DNA from: Leucaena leucocephala
Taxonomy: Eukaryota; Streptophyta; Magnoliopsida; Fabales; Fabaceae
Direction of reading: 5' to 3'
Assembly (NCBI GenBank): GCA_037074615.1
Contig: CM073519.1
Span: 31,331,001 to 31,395,000 of the forward strand
Length of the DNA stretch: 64,000 nucleotides
This document shows, piece after piece, positions 12,039 through 21,930 of the stretch. A program made the translations under genes and the position numbers. Position 1 is the first letter of the stretch, and every line of letters begins with the position of its first letter. The notes beneath the pieces are model-generated. The model had not been told where the DNA came from, ran no database searches, and saw nothing but the letters and a program-made list of their open reading frames with translations.

Positions 12039-12940
12039 TTAGTCACAGTGTCTAATGCAAAAGAAACATCTAGTAGTGGTAGAAGAAATATGATGAATGA
12101 TGATGACATATTTACGATAATGGAGCAATATTTTGCACACATGGAAATAGTTTATGGGGAGATAAGGGATATGTTGGAGAGATAAGAAGAAAGAATTACA
12201 AATATGCAAGGTGCTAGACCTAATCCAAGAAGGCATGATAGGTGAAGGGAGGTTTCTATGGATGAATTTGAATATGAAGTTGAAGGGTGAGAAATAGGCA
12301 TAGAGGAATAGGTATGGGATAAGACATGGAAGAAATAACCAAGTGAGATTAATAGAGTAAATGGAAACCTTAGGAGCATCAAAATGAAAAGAGATTTTTA
12401 TAATAAATTGCAAGAGTTGAAACAAGGCTTCCTATGTATTAAGGAATACTTTCAAGAGACGAAGTTAGCTATTATAAGAGTTTGTGTGAAGGAAACTATA
12501 AAATCTACAAAGTATCAATTTATACATAGGCTTAACCATGAGACAATCACTTTTGTAAAGATGTGGAGCTTCATGGGCATTGACATTTTGGTTCCATTAG
12601 TTGTTAAGCATGAGCAAGAAATCAATCAAAAGAGAGGTTCAGGAAGTAGATCAAATTCAAAGAAGATTGAAACCATAATGTTACTGTTCCTAACAATAAA
12701 CTAGCAATTGTGCCAACAGAGGAGGAGGAAGAAGAATTACATGTTGAAAATGAAGTTGACAAATGTGTAGAAAAATACCTCGTTATTGAAAGTACCAATC
12801 TTGTGGTTGAAGAAAATTCTCTCAATCTGGAAAAGAAAAGTGAAAATGAGAGTGAGAGCGCTTTTACTAAAACTATTCTAGAGAGAAAAATTGAAATAAG
12901 GGAGAAAGAGATTGAGAACATAAAGCGCTTTTAGAATAAA
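12039..12940 (+). pseudogene. Ty3/gypsy gag remnant
   Basis: In-frame pieces separated by stops and shifts. 12039-12380 has MEQYFAHMEIVYGEIRDML and then QGARPNPRRH. 12384-12600 has KLQELKQGFLCIKEYFQE followed by a helix ending RLNHETI, the pattern of the plant Ty3 capsid (retrotransposon gag) domain. 12710-12934 is a Glu- and Lys-rich linker (EEEEEELHVENEVDKCVEK). Zinc knuckle and protease motifs are absent, so the piece between gag and RT has been lost. Family role: the virus-like particle shell. Confidence 0.8.
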
Positions 12941-13235
12941 AAGAGTAAAAATGGGAGTGTTGATTTGAATGAAATAAAATATGAAAAGCATTATGGGAAA
13001 AGTGAGGTTAAGAGTGATTGCAAGGAGATATGTTGCTAAGAAGCCACCTGTTGGATTTTTATCCTCAATAAGCATTGAACCTTTATCTCATTCAAGTGAC
13101 ATTGAAAAATATTCGAGTGGCCTAAAGTTTGATATTCTTGATAACTTACTATCTCTTAGATGCCTTGAATTACACATTGGATTTTCATTGTTATATCAAT
13201 TTTGTTGTTCATATTATGTGAATGTTGTGGTTTTG
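12941..13235 (+). pseudogene. Ty3 element, degenerate segment between gag and RT
   Basis: A short frame at 12981-13241 reads through this region but has no recognisable domain. The start still looks like the charged linker that precedes RT in plant Ty3 elements. The protease and most of RT, about 1 kb in an intact element, are missing from here, so a deletion or replacement has occurred. Confidence 0.5.
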
Positions 13236-13800
13236 TTATGATGTTTTGATTGGTAGCAAGAAACTTGATAAGAACTTGAATCATTTGCATTGTGTGCTTG
13301 ATGATTTGGGAAAGGAAAAACTTGTTTGGAAATATGAAAAAGTGTGACTTTTCTAAGGATAAATTGTGTTATACACTTGTGTTAGTTTTACGTGAATTTA
13401 ATAAAAGTTTTGAAATTGAATGTGATGCATCTGGAGTTGGAATAGGAGCTATTTTAATGAAGAAATGAAAGCCAGTTGCTTATTTTAATGAAAAGCTAGC
13501 TAGAGCAGCCTTGAAATATCCAACATATGACAAGGAGATTTATGCACTCAACAGAGCATTGGAGAATTGACAACACTACTTCTGGCCTAAGTAATTTGTC
13601 ATTCACATTGATTATCAATCTTTGAAGAACATTAAGGGTCGAGTAAACTAAACAAAAGACATGCAAGGTGGCTGAAATTTATTAAGACATTTCCATATGT
13701 ATCAAATACAAGAACGGCAAAAAAATGTGGTGGCTGATGCATTGTTAAGAAGGTATACTCTTCTTATTTCTCTAAATACTAGATTGCTTGTTTTCAATAT
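13236..13800 (+). pseudogene. Ty3 RT C-terminus and RNase H remnant
   Basis: 13241-13350 gives NLNHLHCVLDDLGKEKL, the end of the Ty3 RT palm and thumb; the catalytic YxDD that should precede it is gone. 13390-13760 gives FEIECDASGVGIGAILM (first RNase H Asp), PVAYFNEKLA, YDKEIYALNRAL and VVADALLRRYTLL, all hallmarks of Ty3 RNase H, with stops at 13465-13467 and others. Family role: degradation of the RNA strand during reverse transcription. Inactive. Confidence 0.88.
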
Positions 13801-15172
13801 ATCAAGGATTTATTTTCTAATGATGCTCATTTTGCTTAAATGTTTATTTCTTGTGAAAAGAAAGAATTTGAAAAGTGTTATAGTATTAATGGCTACTTGC
13901 TTAAAGAAAATAAATTGTGTGTACCTCAATGTTCTTTACGGGAATTACTTGTGAGAGAAGCACATGGGGGAGGATTGATTGGACACCTTGGTGCGAAGAA
14001 GACTTTGGATGTTTTGCTTGAATATTTCTTTTGGCCTAAAATAAAATGTGATGGGGAAAGAATACGTTCTAAATGCATCACATATAACAGGGCTAAGTCT
14101 AGAGTCCTGCAACATGGTTTGTATACCCCATTACCTGTTCCTAGTAAACCTTGGGTAGATATTTCAATAGACTTTGTTTTGGGTTTGCCTAAGTCAAAAA
14201 AAGGGATGGATTCAATATTTGTGGTTGTTGACAGATTTTCTAAGATGGCATATTTCATTGTTATAGAACTTATGATGCCACATATATTTCTGATTTGTTC
14301 TTTAAAGAAATTATAAGACTTCATGATGTTCCAAAAAGCATTGTTTCTAATAGTGATACAAAGTTTTTGAGTCATTTTTGGAGTTTCCTAAGGAAAGCTT
14401 AGTACTAAATTATTGTTTTCTACTGCATGTCATTCACAAACTAATGGAAAAACATAATTTGTTAATAGAACTTTGACTCAATTGCTTATAATTGTGATTT
14501 AGAAGAATTTGAAAAATTGGGAAGATTGCTTGCCAGTAATTTAATTTACTTATAATTAGAGAAATTAGCAAATTCTACTCCTAATTTCAAAAAGAACCAG
14601 TTTAAATTCTACTCCTTATACACTTTCTACATGGTCTATTTCTACACCAGAACATTGTCTAGTGTAGAATACCATTTTAAACCGATTTAGAAAGCCTTTT
14701 TTGCAGTAGTATGTATTCATCTACTAATTATTCTCCTTTTAAGATTGTGTATGGTTTTAATCCAATATCCCTTTAGATTTATTACCATTACCTATTGTTG
14801 AGAGAGAAAATCTTGATGGGAAAATGCATGCTGAAATAGTGAAGCAATTTCATGAAAAAGTGAAAAAATTGAAAAGAAAAATGAGTGATACGTATTAAAG
14901 GCTAACAAAAGAAGAAGGTGTGTTCTTTTTCAACCTGGTGATTTAAGTATGGGTGCATATGAGGAAAAAAATATTTTCAACTCAAAAAAAGTCCAAATTA
15001 GCTCCAAGAAGAGATGGTCCCTTTCACGTTCTTGAAATAACGAATGATAATGCTTACAAAATTGATTTACCTAGTGAGTATAGTGTTAGAGTTATTTTCA
15101 ATATGGCTGATTTATCTCTTTTTGATACAGGTGATCATTCGATGATGAATCCTTTTAAGGAGAGAGAATGAT
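13801..15172 (+). pseudogene. Ty3 integrase remnant, with an insertion
   Basis: The zinc-binding HHCC region survives in part (EAHGGGLIGHLGAKKT, then CITYNRAKS where the second Cys of the pair has become Arg or Ser). The catalytic core begins DISIDFVLGLPKSKKGMDS with VVDRFSKMAYF; later frames give FSTACHSQTNGKT and NRTLTQLL around 14410-14500. The C-terminal domain is 14953-15171 (SKLAPRRDGPFHVLE, YKIDLPSEYSV, NMADLSLFD). The frame is broken by stops, shifts and an inserted ~155 bp at 14557-14712. Confidence 0.88.
14557..14712 (+). mobile_element. ~155-bp insertion in integrase, possible CACTA-type MITE remnant
   Basis: The integrase frame stops matching at about 14556 (LPVI...FTYN) and resumes at about 14713 (Y..HLLIILLL region, in another frame YSSTNYSPFK-like). 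The inserted DNA ends CCTTTTTTGCAGTAGT, whose complement ACTACTGCAAAAAAGG resembles a CACTA-transposon end; a matching left end is not visible. It holds an imperfect inverted pair (GTTTAAATTCTAC near 14609; GTAGAAT..TTTTAAAC near 14662-14682). Class assignment is a guess; the presence of extra DNA is more secure. Confidence 0.4.
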
Positions 15173-15415
15173 ACGATATAGCAAGATGACTCTCAATTTA
15201 TAAGGATCCTTTGCATATTCCAATTGGACCAATCGCAAGAGCAAGAGGTAAAAGAATAAAGGAAGCATTAAATGGGCAAGTGCAAGAGACATTGACAAAG
15301 CAAATGGCAATTAGAGCAACAAATCATATTAAAAATGTTAGGGACATCATTAATTTTATTTGTGCTAAAAATGTAGCTGTTGAACCTATTTTAGGCTTGG
15401 AGATATCAATTTAAA
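15173..15415 (+). pseudogene. Ty3 polyprotein C-terminal tail
   Basis: After integrase a frame continues (15211-15414) with PIGPIARARGKRIKEAL, a common basic tail of plant Ty3 polyproteins. It then runs into sequence shared with the 5' LTR (from about 15320), so the end of the coding frame overlaps the 3' LTR. Confidence 0.65.
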
Positions 15416-15919
15416 GGCCTTAAAGCCTTGGACCAAGTAAACACATGGGAAGACTTATTTGGGCCTAAATAATCACTTTTTGTGTTTAAGATTCATACTC
15501 TATTTTTATTATTGTATATGTACAAAAATTAGTAATTAGTTGAAAATTTTGACTTTTGGGTTCCCAAGTTACTTGAACTAAGTCCTTGTTATTTTATTTA
15601 AGTTAGTATTTACTATTTTGAGTCCCTAGCTTTTTAGGTCAGATTGGAAATGTATCTCTTAAAATACATGCTATGACTCATTTTGGAATTAGAATGGATT
15701 GTTGAATGAAAGTTGCATTTCTGCATTTCATTTCTTGAGAGTGGACTCTCTATATGGTTCTTCACAGAACTAATAGACTTTCAAGGCTTGTTCCACCTTG
15801 TGACTTCTTTCAACACTTCGGGTCTTTATTCTTCTGTGTTCAAGGGTGCAAGCGGATCACCATACCTCTTTTAGCCATATTGGTTGTGGGTTTGTGGGAT
15901 TTTTCCTTGTGGGTTCACA
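15320..15919 (+). mobile_element. Ty3/gypsy element, 3' LTR
   Basis: Pairs with the split 5' LTR (7467-7902 plus 11048-11239). It ends GGGTTCACA at 15919. The start is uncertain: TGTTAGGGACATC at 15336 looks like an LTR start, but homology to the 5' copy reaches slightly further left. Divergence between the two copies is obvious by eye, so this is an old insertion. Confidence 0.8.
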
Positions 15920-17057
15920 CCAATCTCAGTTTAGTATACATCCTCTTTCCTTTAGCTTTATAAGGACGAGGAGATACAATTTATAAAAAAACTATATGAT
16001 CGCTTGGTATCACAATACCTCGCATTACTTATTGAAGTAAAGGTGTTTAATAGGTTTGAAGAATTAGAGGAACATAAACGGTTATAGATAAGCTTTTGAC
16101 CAACATAGCCTATATTGAATATGAAGGAAAATGAGCCTCATGCCCTCAAGATTCATGTGAGAAGCAAATAACAACTTTAGATAAAGGCTCAAACAACTGT
16201 CAACAAAAGATAAGTCATCTTCTTCTTTTGGTAATATAGCTCCTATCCTTGAATAAGTTTACTCTAATGGTAGTACCTTAAATAAAGATATTACTTGCAA
16301 TGCCTCTACTTCTTTATGTGATCATAATAATATGCTTGATCATGTTTCTCTTCCTAGTATTATTAGTAGTACATGTGTATCGTCTTATACTAGGGACAAT
16401 AGTGAACATGTTGTGAACATTGAGCCTTGCTTGAGTGCAAATATTGACTTATCTTGTAATGAGAACTTGCTTGATTCTCCTTCTTCCCCTTGCATTCACA
16501 TAAGGACAATAAAGTTCTTAAAGGAAATACTAATATGATACCTAATATACATCCTTTCTATGTACATGTAGTGATGGTTCACTTTGCATGAATTGTAATG
16601 AATTATCTAGAAAGCCAACTACATTGCATGAACATGATGGAGTTGATAATGATAGCATTAATCTAATTTCTAATAGTCCTAAAAAGCTTGAGGAAGGTGT
16701 TTTTGTTATATTGCTAAGACCCAAGGAATCACATAATGAAGTAAAGGCTACTACAACAATTGAGATAGTGACTCTAGCACCACAAAATACGAGAACAAAG
16801 AAAATGAGGAATAAGATAGAGCCTAAACCATTGTAAATCATGCCTGCTATTAAGGAGGATGAAAATAAAGGTGTTGATAAAGATGTAATATTATCATGTG
16901 ATTTACCACTCGATAAAGAAATAATCATTGATGATTATATTCCAAGTCCTCATGTTGAAGTCAAGACTCTCACTGAGGGAGTCTTATTGGTTGTATTAGA
17001 TATTATAAATATGTGTGTTCTTATATATTTTATAGAGTTCTCATATCTGGTGTCTTG
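15920..17057 (+). pseudogene. Unrecognised degenerate coding remnant
   Basis: Several plus-strand frames have protein-like composition: an acidic/hydrophobic start (DRLVSQYLALLIEVKVFNRF near 15990-16060), then 16332-16538 (Ser- and Asn-rich), 16588-16836 and 16840-17058 (KATTTIEIVTLAPQN, DLPLDKEIIIDDYIPSP). They sit in shifting frames with few stops, as in a decayed polyprotein. I do not recognise a domain. It is likely the flank into which the Ty3 element inserted, and possibly another element's spacer region. No function assigned. Confidence 0.4.
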
Positions 17058-17448
17058 ATTACTAATCCTTATCTAGCATGGCACTTGTGCTCATTGGGGT
17101 TGAGACATTTTTGGCTTGATCCAACTCAAATTTTTTAGGAGCTCGTTAAAGTACTGTGTTTGTGAAATGAAGTCATTCTTCTGTTGTTTGATTTAAAGTC
17201 CAATTCAAACTCTCCCTATTTAACTTGGCAAATTCTTGACAAATATCTTCATTAGTAGCACTAAAGATAATATCATCAACATAAATTTGTACTACTAAAA
17301 GGTCAGATTTTTTTCTTTTAATAAATAAAGTATTGTCTACTTTTCATCTTTCAAATCCTTTCTTTATTAGGAACTTGCTGAGACGACCATACCAAGCTCT
17401 AAGAGCTTGTGTTAATCCACATAATACTTTCTTAAGTTTATATACATG
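17058..17448 (-). pseudogene. Ty1/copia reverse transcriptase fragment
   Basis: Read on the minus strand from 17448: HVYKLKKVLCGLTQALRAWY, then LSKFLIKKGFER, then LVVQIYVDDIIFSATNE with the catalytic YVDD at about 17268-17279, then KFELDQAKNVSTPMSTSA. This is the end of the copia RT palm and the connection to RNase H, of the type seen in Sirevirus-like elements. At least three stops interrupt it. Cut on the right by the Tat-1 LTR start (17449); the left limit is approximate. Oldest layer of this part of the window. Confidence 0.88.
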
Positions 17449-18016
17449 TGATAAACTCATATTTATAGTGATTTTTAGTGTGTTTAAAGTGAGTTTATTA
17501 TTTATTTCTATCCCCATTTATCAATATATTGAGTAATTATTAAATAAATAATATTCATAATAGTTGAAAATTAATTGATATCAATTTAGTGCTTAAAGTG
17601 AATAATTCATCTGTTTATTATAGTTTTCTATCACAGATCAATGGATTAAGGGAGAATAACAGTTGGACTTAAGGAGTTGATGACATGTGACAACACATGG
17701 GCTAGATCCAGGAATTGAAGAATAGATTGCAAGTGGGAGCTGATGCATATGCTGGCACATGGAGAATCACTGTTCATACACACACACTACATAGAATTAC
17801 ACACAAGCTTGATCTGAACATAATCACACATTTAAGAAGCAGCTCATGCACTCTGCACATCATTCACACCATTCCAGCTACCCTTCACATCCTTCCACAC
17901 CTATATACACACACAATCACATATCAGATTATACACTCTTGGACAAAGAACTTCACGCACAGATCCATTTCCTTCTCCATTCACACATCCATTCATACAC
18001 CATTCCATATCAGATC
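17449..18016 (+). mobile_element. Tat-1 (Tat/Athila-like Ty3), 5' LTR, part 1
   Basis: Starts TGATAAACTC; the LTR ends TTATCA at 31311, so its termini are short inverted repeats. The LTR is split by a solo LTR (18017-21406) and a copia element (21931-30929). Its three parts add up to about 1464 bp, almost the same as the 1457-bp LTR of the related element at 61098. It has a C/A-rich stretch with CACACA runs (17776-17920) and a CTATATACA near 17899 that could be a TATA box. Confidence 0.75.
18012..18016 (+). repeat. Target-site duplication AGATC, left
   Basis: AGATC directly precedes the solo LTR and recurs at 21407-21411 directly after it. Confidence 0.9.
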
Positions 18017-18215
18017 TGTCATATCCTAATTTTTCCCTATATGTATAGTACTGATAGTGGAAAGATGCTTAGAAAGGATTATGACAAAGATCAGACGAAA
18101 TAATAAAGGTTAGATAAGTCTTAAAGAAAGAGAAGGATCTAAACGCAAATTGGAAAAGGTTAAAGGCCAAAAGTTAAAGTAGAAATAAATGTTGGGCCAA
18201 AAGTGGTAATTTCTA

Positions 18216-18309
18216 AAAGTTTAGGGACCTAAATGTAAATATGCAAAAAGTTAGGGATATAAATGTAATTAAGCAAAAAGTCAGGGACATAAATGTAATT
18301 ATGGAAAAG
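18216..18309 (+). repeat. ~30-bp degenerate tandem repeat in family-A U3
   Basis: Three phrases in a row of the form AAAAGTTAGGGACATAAATG TAATTA with period 30-31 bp. Equivalent phrases are in every family-A U3 (641-690, 1240-1300, 7230-7330, 41860-41930, 51290-51370, 59330-59410, 60490-60560), varying from two to four copies. Confidence 0.75.
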
Positions 18310-19347
18310 TTCAGCCAGAAAAGGCTTAGAAATGCCTGTAAGTATTTCAGTCCCACATTCCATCAGTAAATAGAGGAAGTCATGCTGGTTAATCTAGCAT
18401 GATACATAAATTTTATTAGGGCTCCAGATAGCAGAAAATTATCTGATAGTCTAAAAGTTATCTAAATTTTATCAGATTTCATGGACTTCAGATATAAGTG
18501 GACAAATTACAGGAAATTGTGCCCTACAGTGTCAAATGTCCTAGATCTGACAGAACTCCAGAAGAAGTTCTGTATAAAAAGTTATTCACATATCAGTGAA
18601 TTTTGACGGGAGTTTGTTAACACCCGTGATCCGATAATGGAACTTATCGGTATATAAGCCTGGATAGAATGAGATCAGATGACCTCATATATAGGCCCAT
18701 AATGATGCCAAGGAAGGCTCAAAACCCAGGGTACCAGTCTATCAGTAGAAGGGGCCAGTGCCAGAAAAAGTGTAAAATTACGAAAATGCCCCTGGATGCC
18801 CAGCTTGTACCAGGGATGGATGAAGCGTATTTTGGTCACCTGGGACAGGCTAAAAACGTGGCACTTGGTATAAACATGATTATTTGAGCCAATATATGCC
18901 CTGAGGCAGTACAAAGAGGGGTGAAATGATAATTATGCCCTTAGGGTCAATATAGTGCAAGAAAGGACACCAAGGGTATTTTGGTCATTTCCCAAGGGAT
19001 CTGTAATTAATTTGTGGCTAGTACAAGTATGTCAATGGTGTGGGAAGCCTAGACATTGATTTCCAGGACATAATATATATCCTGGTATATTATAGAAAAA
19101 TTCAGAACAGAAAACAGTCCGGTTGTTGTGAAACTGCTCCGATCGGTACCGGATTGGACTGGAATTTTTCCAGAAGCTTCCTGGCATGGTGAGCACGCCA
19201 CATAATCCCTTGAGGTGTCCCATGAGCTGTCCCACATGATGTCATAATTATTATTTTAGGAAAAGGTAAATCCAAGATTAAATGTGGGCCTTTAGATCAA
19301 ATAGTAACCAAATCAATCTTGGCCATTCATTTTTCTTGGATTTTGGC

Positions 19348-19355
19348 TATAAAAA
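19348..19355 (+). promoter_or_regulatory. TATA box of the solo family-A LTR
   Basis: TATAAAAA in GGCTATAAAAACC, at the same place as TCTATAAATA in other copies. Confidence 0.55.
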
Positions 19356-21406
19356 CCGCCTCATTCTGCAGCAAACCGTGGCTTCATGGACCCTTGGGGA
19401 AACTCTTGCAAAATGAAAACTCAAGCCAAGACAAAGAAGATTCAAGGTTCCAAAGTTCAAGCAAGCTAGAGATTAAAGGTAAGCAATCTTTCCTAGCTTA
19501 TTCTCCTTTGATTTGGGAGCTTGAACTTAGGGTTTTCATGGGGAAAAGTTGAGCTTTCTCTAAGGGGAGGTACTGTCCAAAATCCATAGATGAAAGGGGA
19601 AAGAAGAAATTAAAGTTAGAAAACTTATGATTGATGCTTAAACAAGCTAGTTAAGAGATTGGTTGTTGAATCAAGTTGATATTCTTGACTTTGCCAAGAG
19701 TGAACCTGTTCGGTATGCACTGTTCATGAGGGAAGGAAATTGAATTTCAATGATTTAATGCTTCCATTGAGTTTGTATGATGATTTTGTGTGGGATTGGA
19801 AAGGTTTTGAACCTTGGAAACATTAAAATCTCAAGGTTGTAGTCTTTGAGATTCCTTACTGTACTGTTCACTCTCATGAACAGTGATTGGAATTTCATGA
19901 TTTTGATGGTTCCAATGGTTTTAAAATAAAAATTTGTGTGGGGTAAAGTGGAGAAACAAGTAGGGAAGCATTAGAATCAAAATGAGAATTTTTGAAAGAA
20001 TTGTGTGCTTATGTTCAATTCTGTACAGCATGCCATGAAGGAGCTGGAATTTCATGATTCTAAACTCATAAATGAGTTCAAAAGATGAAATTGTGTAGGG
20101 TAAAGTCAAGACATCAATTGGTACAAGAGCCAAGTGGATTAGTGAAAATTAGATAAAGTTATGACAATAAAGAGTGTAACAAAGTTAGTCTTGAACATGG
20201 TTGGAGTTCATGAGTCCTAATGAGTTATGTGATGAATATGAATTTGTTTAGGACCATGAAACATCCAAGAAGATGTTGGGAAGTGATGGACATAAATGCT
20301 TCATGGTTGGAAAGCTAGGGAGCAAGGGCTAAAGGTCAAGAGAAAAGCTTAAGTGCAAGGTAGTGAACTTATCTCTTTATGTGCTTGATGTGGTATGCTT
20401 ATGTGTTGACATGTATATGTTATTTGAATGATGTTGTGACATGATAAATGATGTTGAATGTATTGTGAATAACATGTTTCCATGGCCATGCACTTTATGT
20501 AAAAGTATATAGCATGATGGCATGTCACTAATCAAAGAAAGTTAATGAAAATACATATCATGCATTAGCATCCATCTTGCATATTTAAGTGGTAATGTTT
20601 GCTACTGAGATTCCCTAGAATCTCACTCTCCCATAACCAACCAATTTAGGTCAAGCATGAAGAAAAGGTATGCATGGAGAAGAGCTAAAGAATGGAAGAA
20701 AGGAAGTGAAGTATTGAGATTTTAGTATATATTATAAATTGTCCATGTATGTAAATGCCATGTAAGGTGTCCATTTATGTGATGAAACTATTGTAATACT
20801 TATGTCATATGTACATGATGTATATGAATGTTCAGAAGCTTATTTGATGGCTTGTGCATGCTGAAACAATTATTGGAAATGAAAGAAAAGAAACTGAAAT
20901 GGTAAAAACGTAGGTCCTAAAGCAGTTTTGTTGTGGCTTCAGTTTGACCTAGCAAATGAAGGAATTAGTTCACGAAATTTTATGGGAATGTAGCACACAT
21001 CCAGAAATTTAAATTCATAGGTAGAACGTATCATTTGGATGTGTATATCAAGAGAAATGATTTTCCAAAGTAAGGGACCAGAATCTGTTTCCAGAGTTTT
21101 TGACCAAATGAACAGTAAAATTCAACGAATAAACTGTATCAATTGGCTAATCATTTGGTCTATAAATTATTTTTCCCTTAAATTTCAAGATGTTATCTTC
21201 ATGTAAATTTTTGAACCACTTCATTTCGAGTTTTCTAGAATTAATTATGATTTTTTGAAGTTCGTTGCGTAATCTGGAATACCATATGAACAGTAACCCT
21301 AGAAATAGTAAAATTCCATATTTGGCTAATGGACTTCCAAGGTCTTGTAAGTGGTTCTAAATGCTACTGAGTGGTCCCTAAGACGTATGAAAGTAAGGAT
21401 GTTACA

Positions 21407-21411
21407 AGATC
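21407..21411 (+). repeat. Target-site duplication AGATC, right
   Basis: Matches 18012-18016. Confidence 0.9.
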
Positions 21412-21930
21412 TGCCCTGACCCATTCTTCCATTCCATTCATGTCTTTCTTCTCCATTTATTCCTTCTCCAATTCTCTCTCCATCTTCATTTTCTCTTATG
21501 CAAACCTTTCTTTGTTCTAGTCAATAAAACCAGAGGAAAGTTTTGCAGTTCATCTTCATCTTCTTCTATCATTTTCACCATGATTGCTACTGTGTTTTAT
21601 ATTGCTACTGAAGTTCATATAGCAATGCAAGGCTAAGCTATTGTGCTCTCTTGGAAATGATGCTGAACCTAAATCCTTGAACTGAACAGGGAGTTCATTG
21701 TGTCTTTAATTCATAGTTAATTGTATCGAGTTGATGTAGTTAATTATGTAACTAATGATCCAATTAGAGTAGTAGAGGGCAAAGAAGTAGGGGACCGAGT
21801 TGGATCTCTTATTTCTGCATAACTATCCTATGATTGATTTGTATCTTTAATCAAGTTGAACTTAGTTATGATTAATTGAAGTGATTATGCTTAATTCATA
21901 TTCTACTATCTCTGAGTTGAATGATTCTTA
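21412..21930 (+). mobile_element. Tat-1 5' LTR, part 2
   Basis: Continuation of the Tat-1 LTR between two later insertions. Contains TCAATAAAACC near 21520, which could be a polyadenylation-type signal. No coding content. Confidence 0.7.
21926..21930 (+). repeat. Target-site duplication TCTTA, left
   Basis: TCTTA before the copia element; repeated at 30930-30934. Confidence 0.92.

Larger units (their letters stand above)
18017..21406 (+). mobile_element. Solo family-A LTR, complete
   Basis: 3390 bp from TGTCATATCC to GGATGTTACA, flanked by an exact 5-bp duplication AGATC and by no internal sequence, PBS or polypurine tract. This is the signature of LTR-LTR recombination that removed a full element. 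Full-length reference for the family: U3 with minisatellite phrases (18216-18309), TATA box TATAAAAA at 19348-19355, then R/U5. Inserted in the Tat-1 LTR. Confidence 0.95.

Noticed and set aside
12039..12425. 128-residue minus-strand frame with hydrophobic character
   Set aside because: It is the antisense of the Ty3 gag remnant, which has recognisable capsid-like text on the plus strand.
13926..14375. 149-residue minus-strand frame
   Set aside because: Antisense shadow of the Ty3 integrase core.
17715..18103. His- and Thr-rich frames near the CACACA stretch
   Set aside because: Low-complexity CA-rich part of the Tat-1 LTR, and the frame crosses into the inserted solo LTR.
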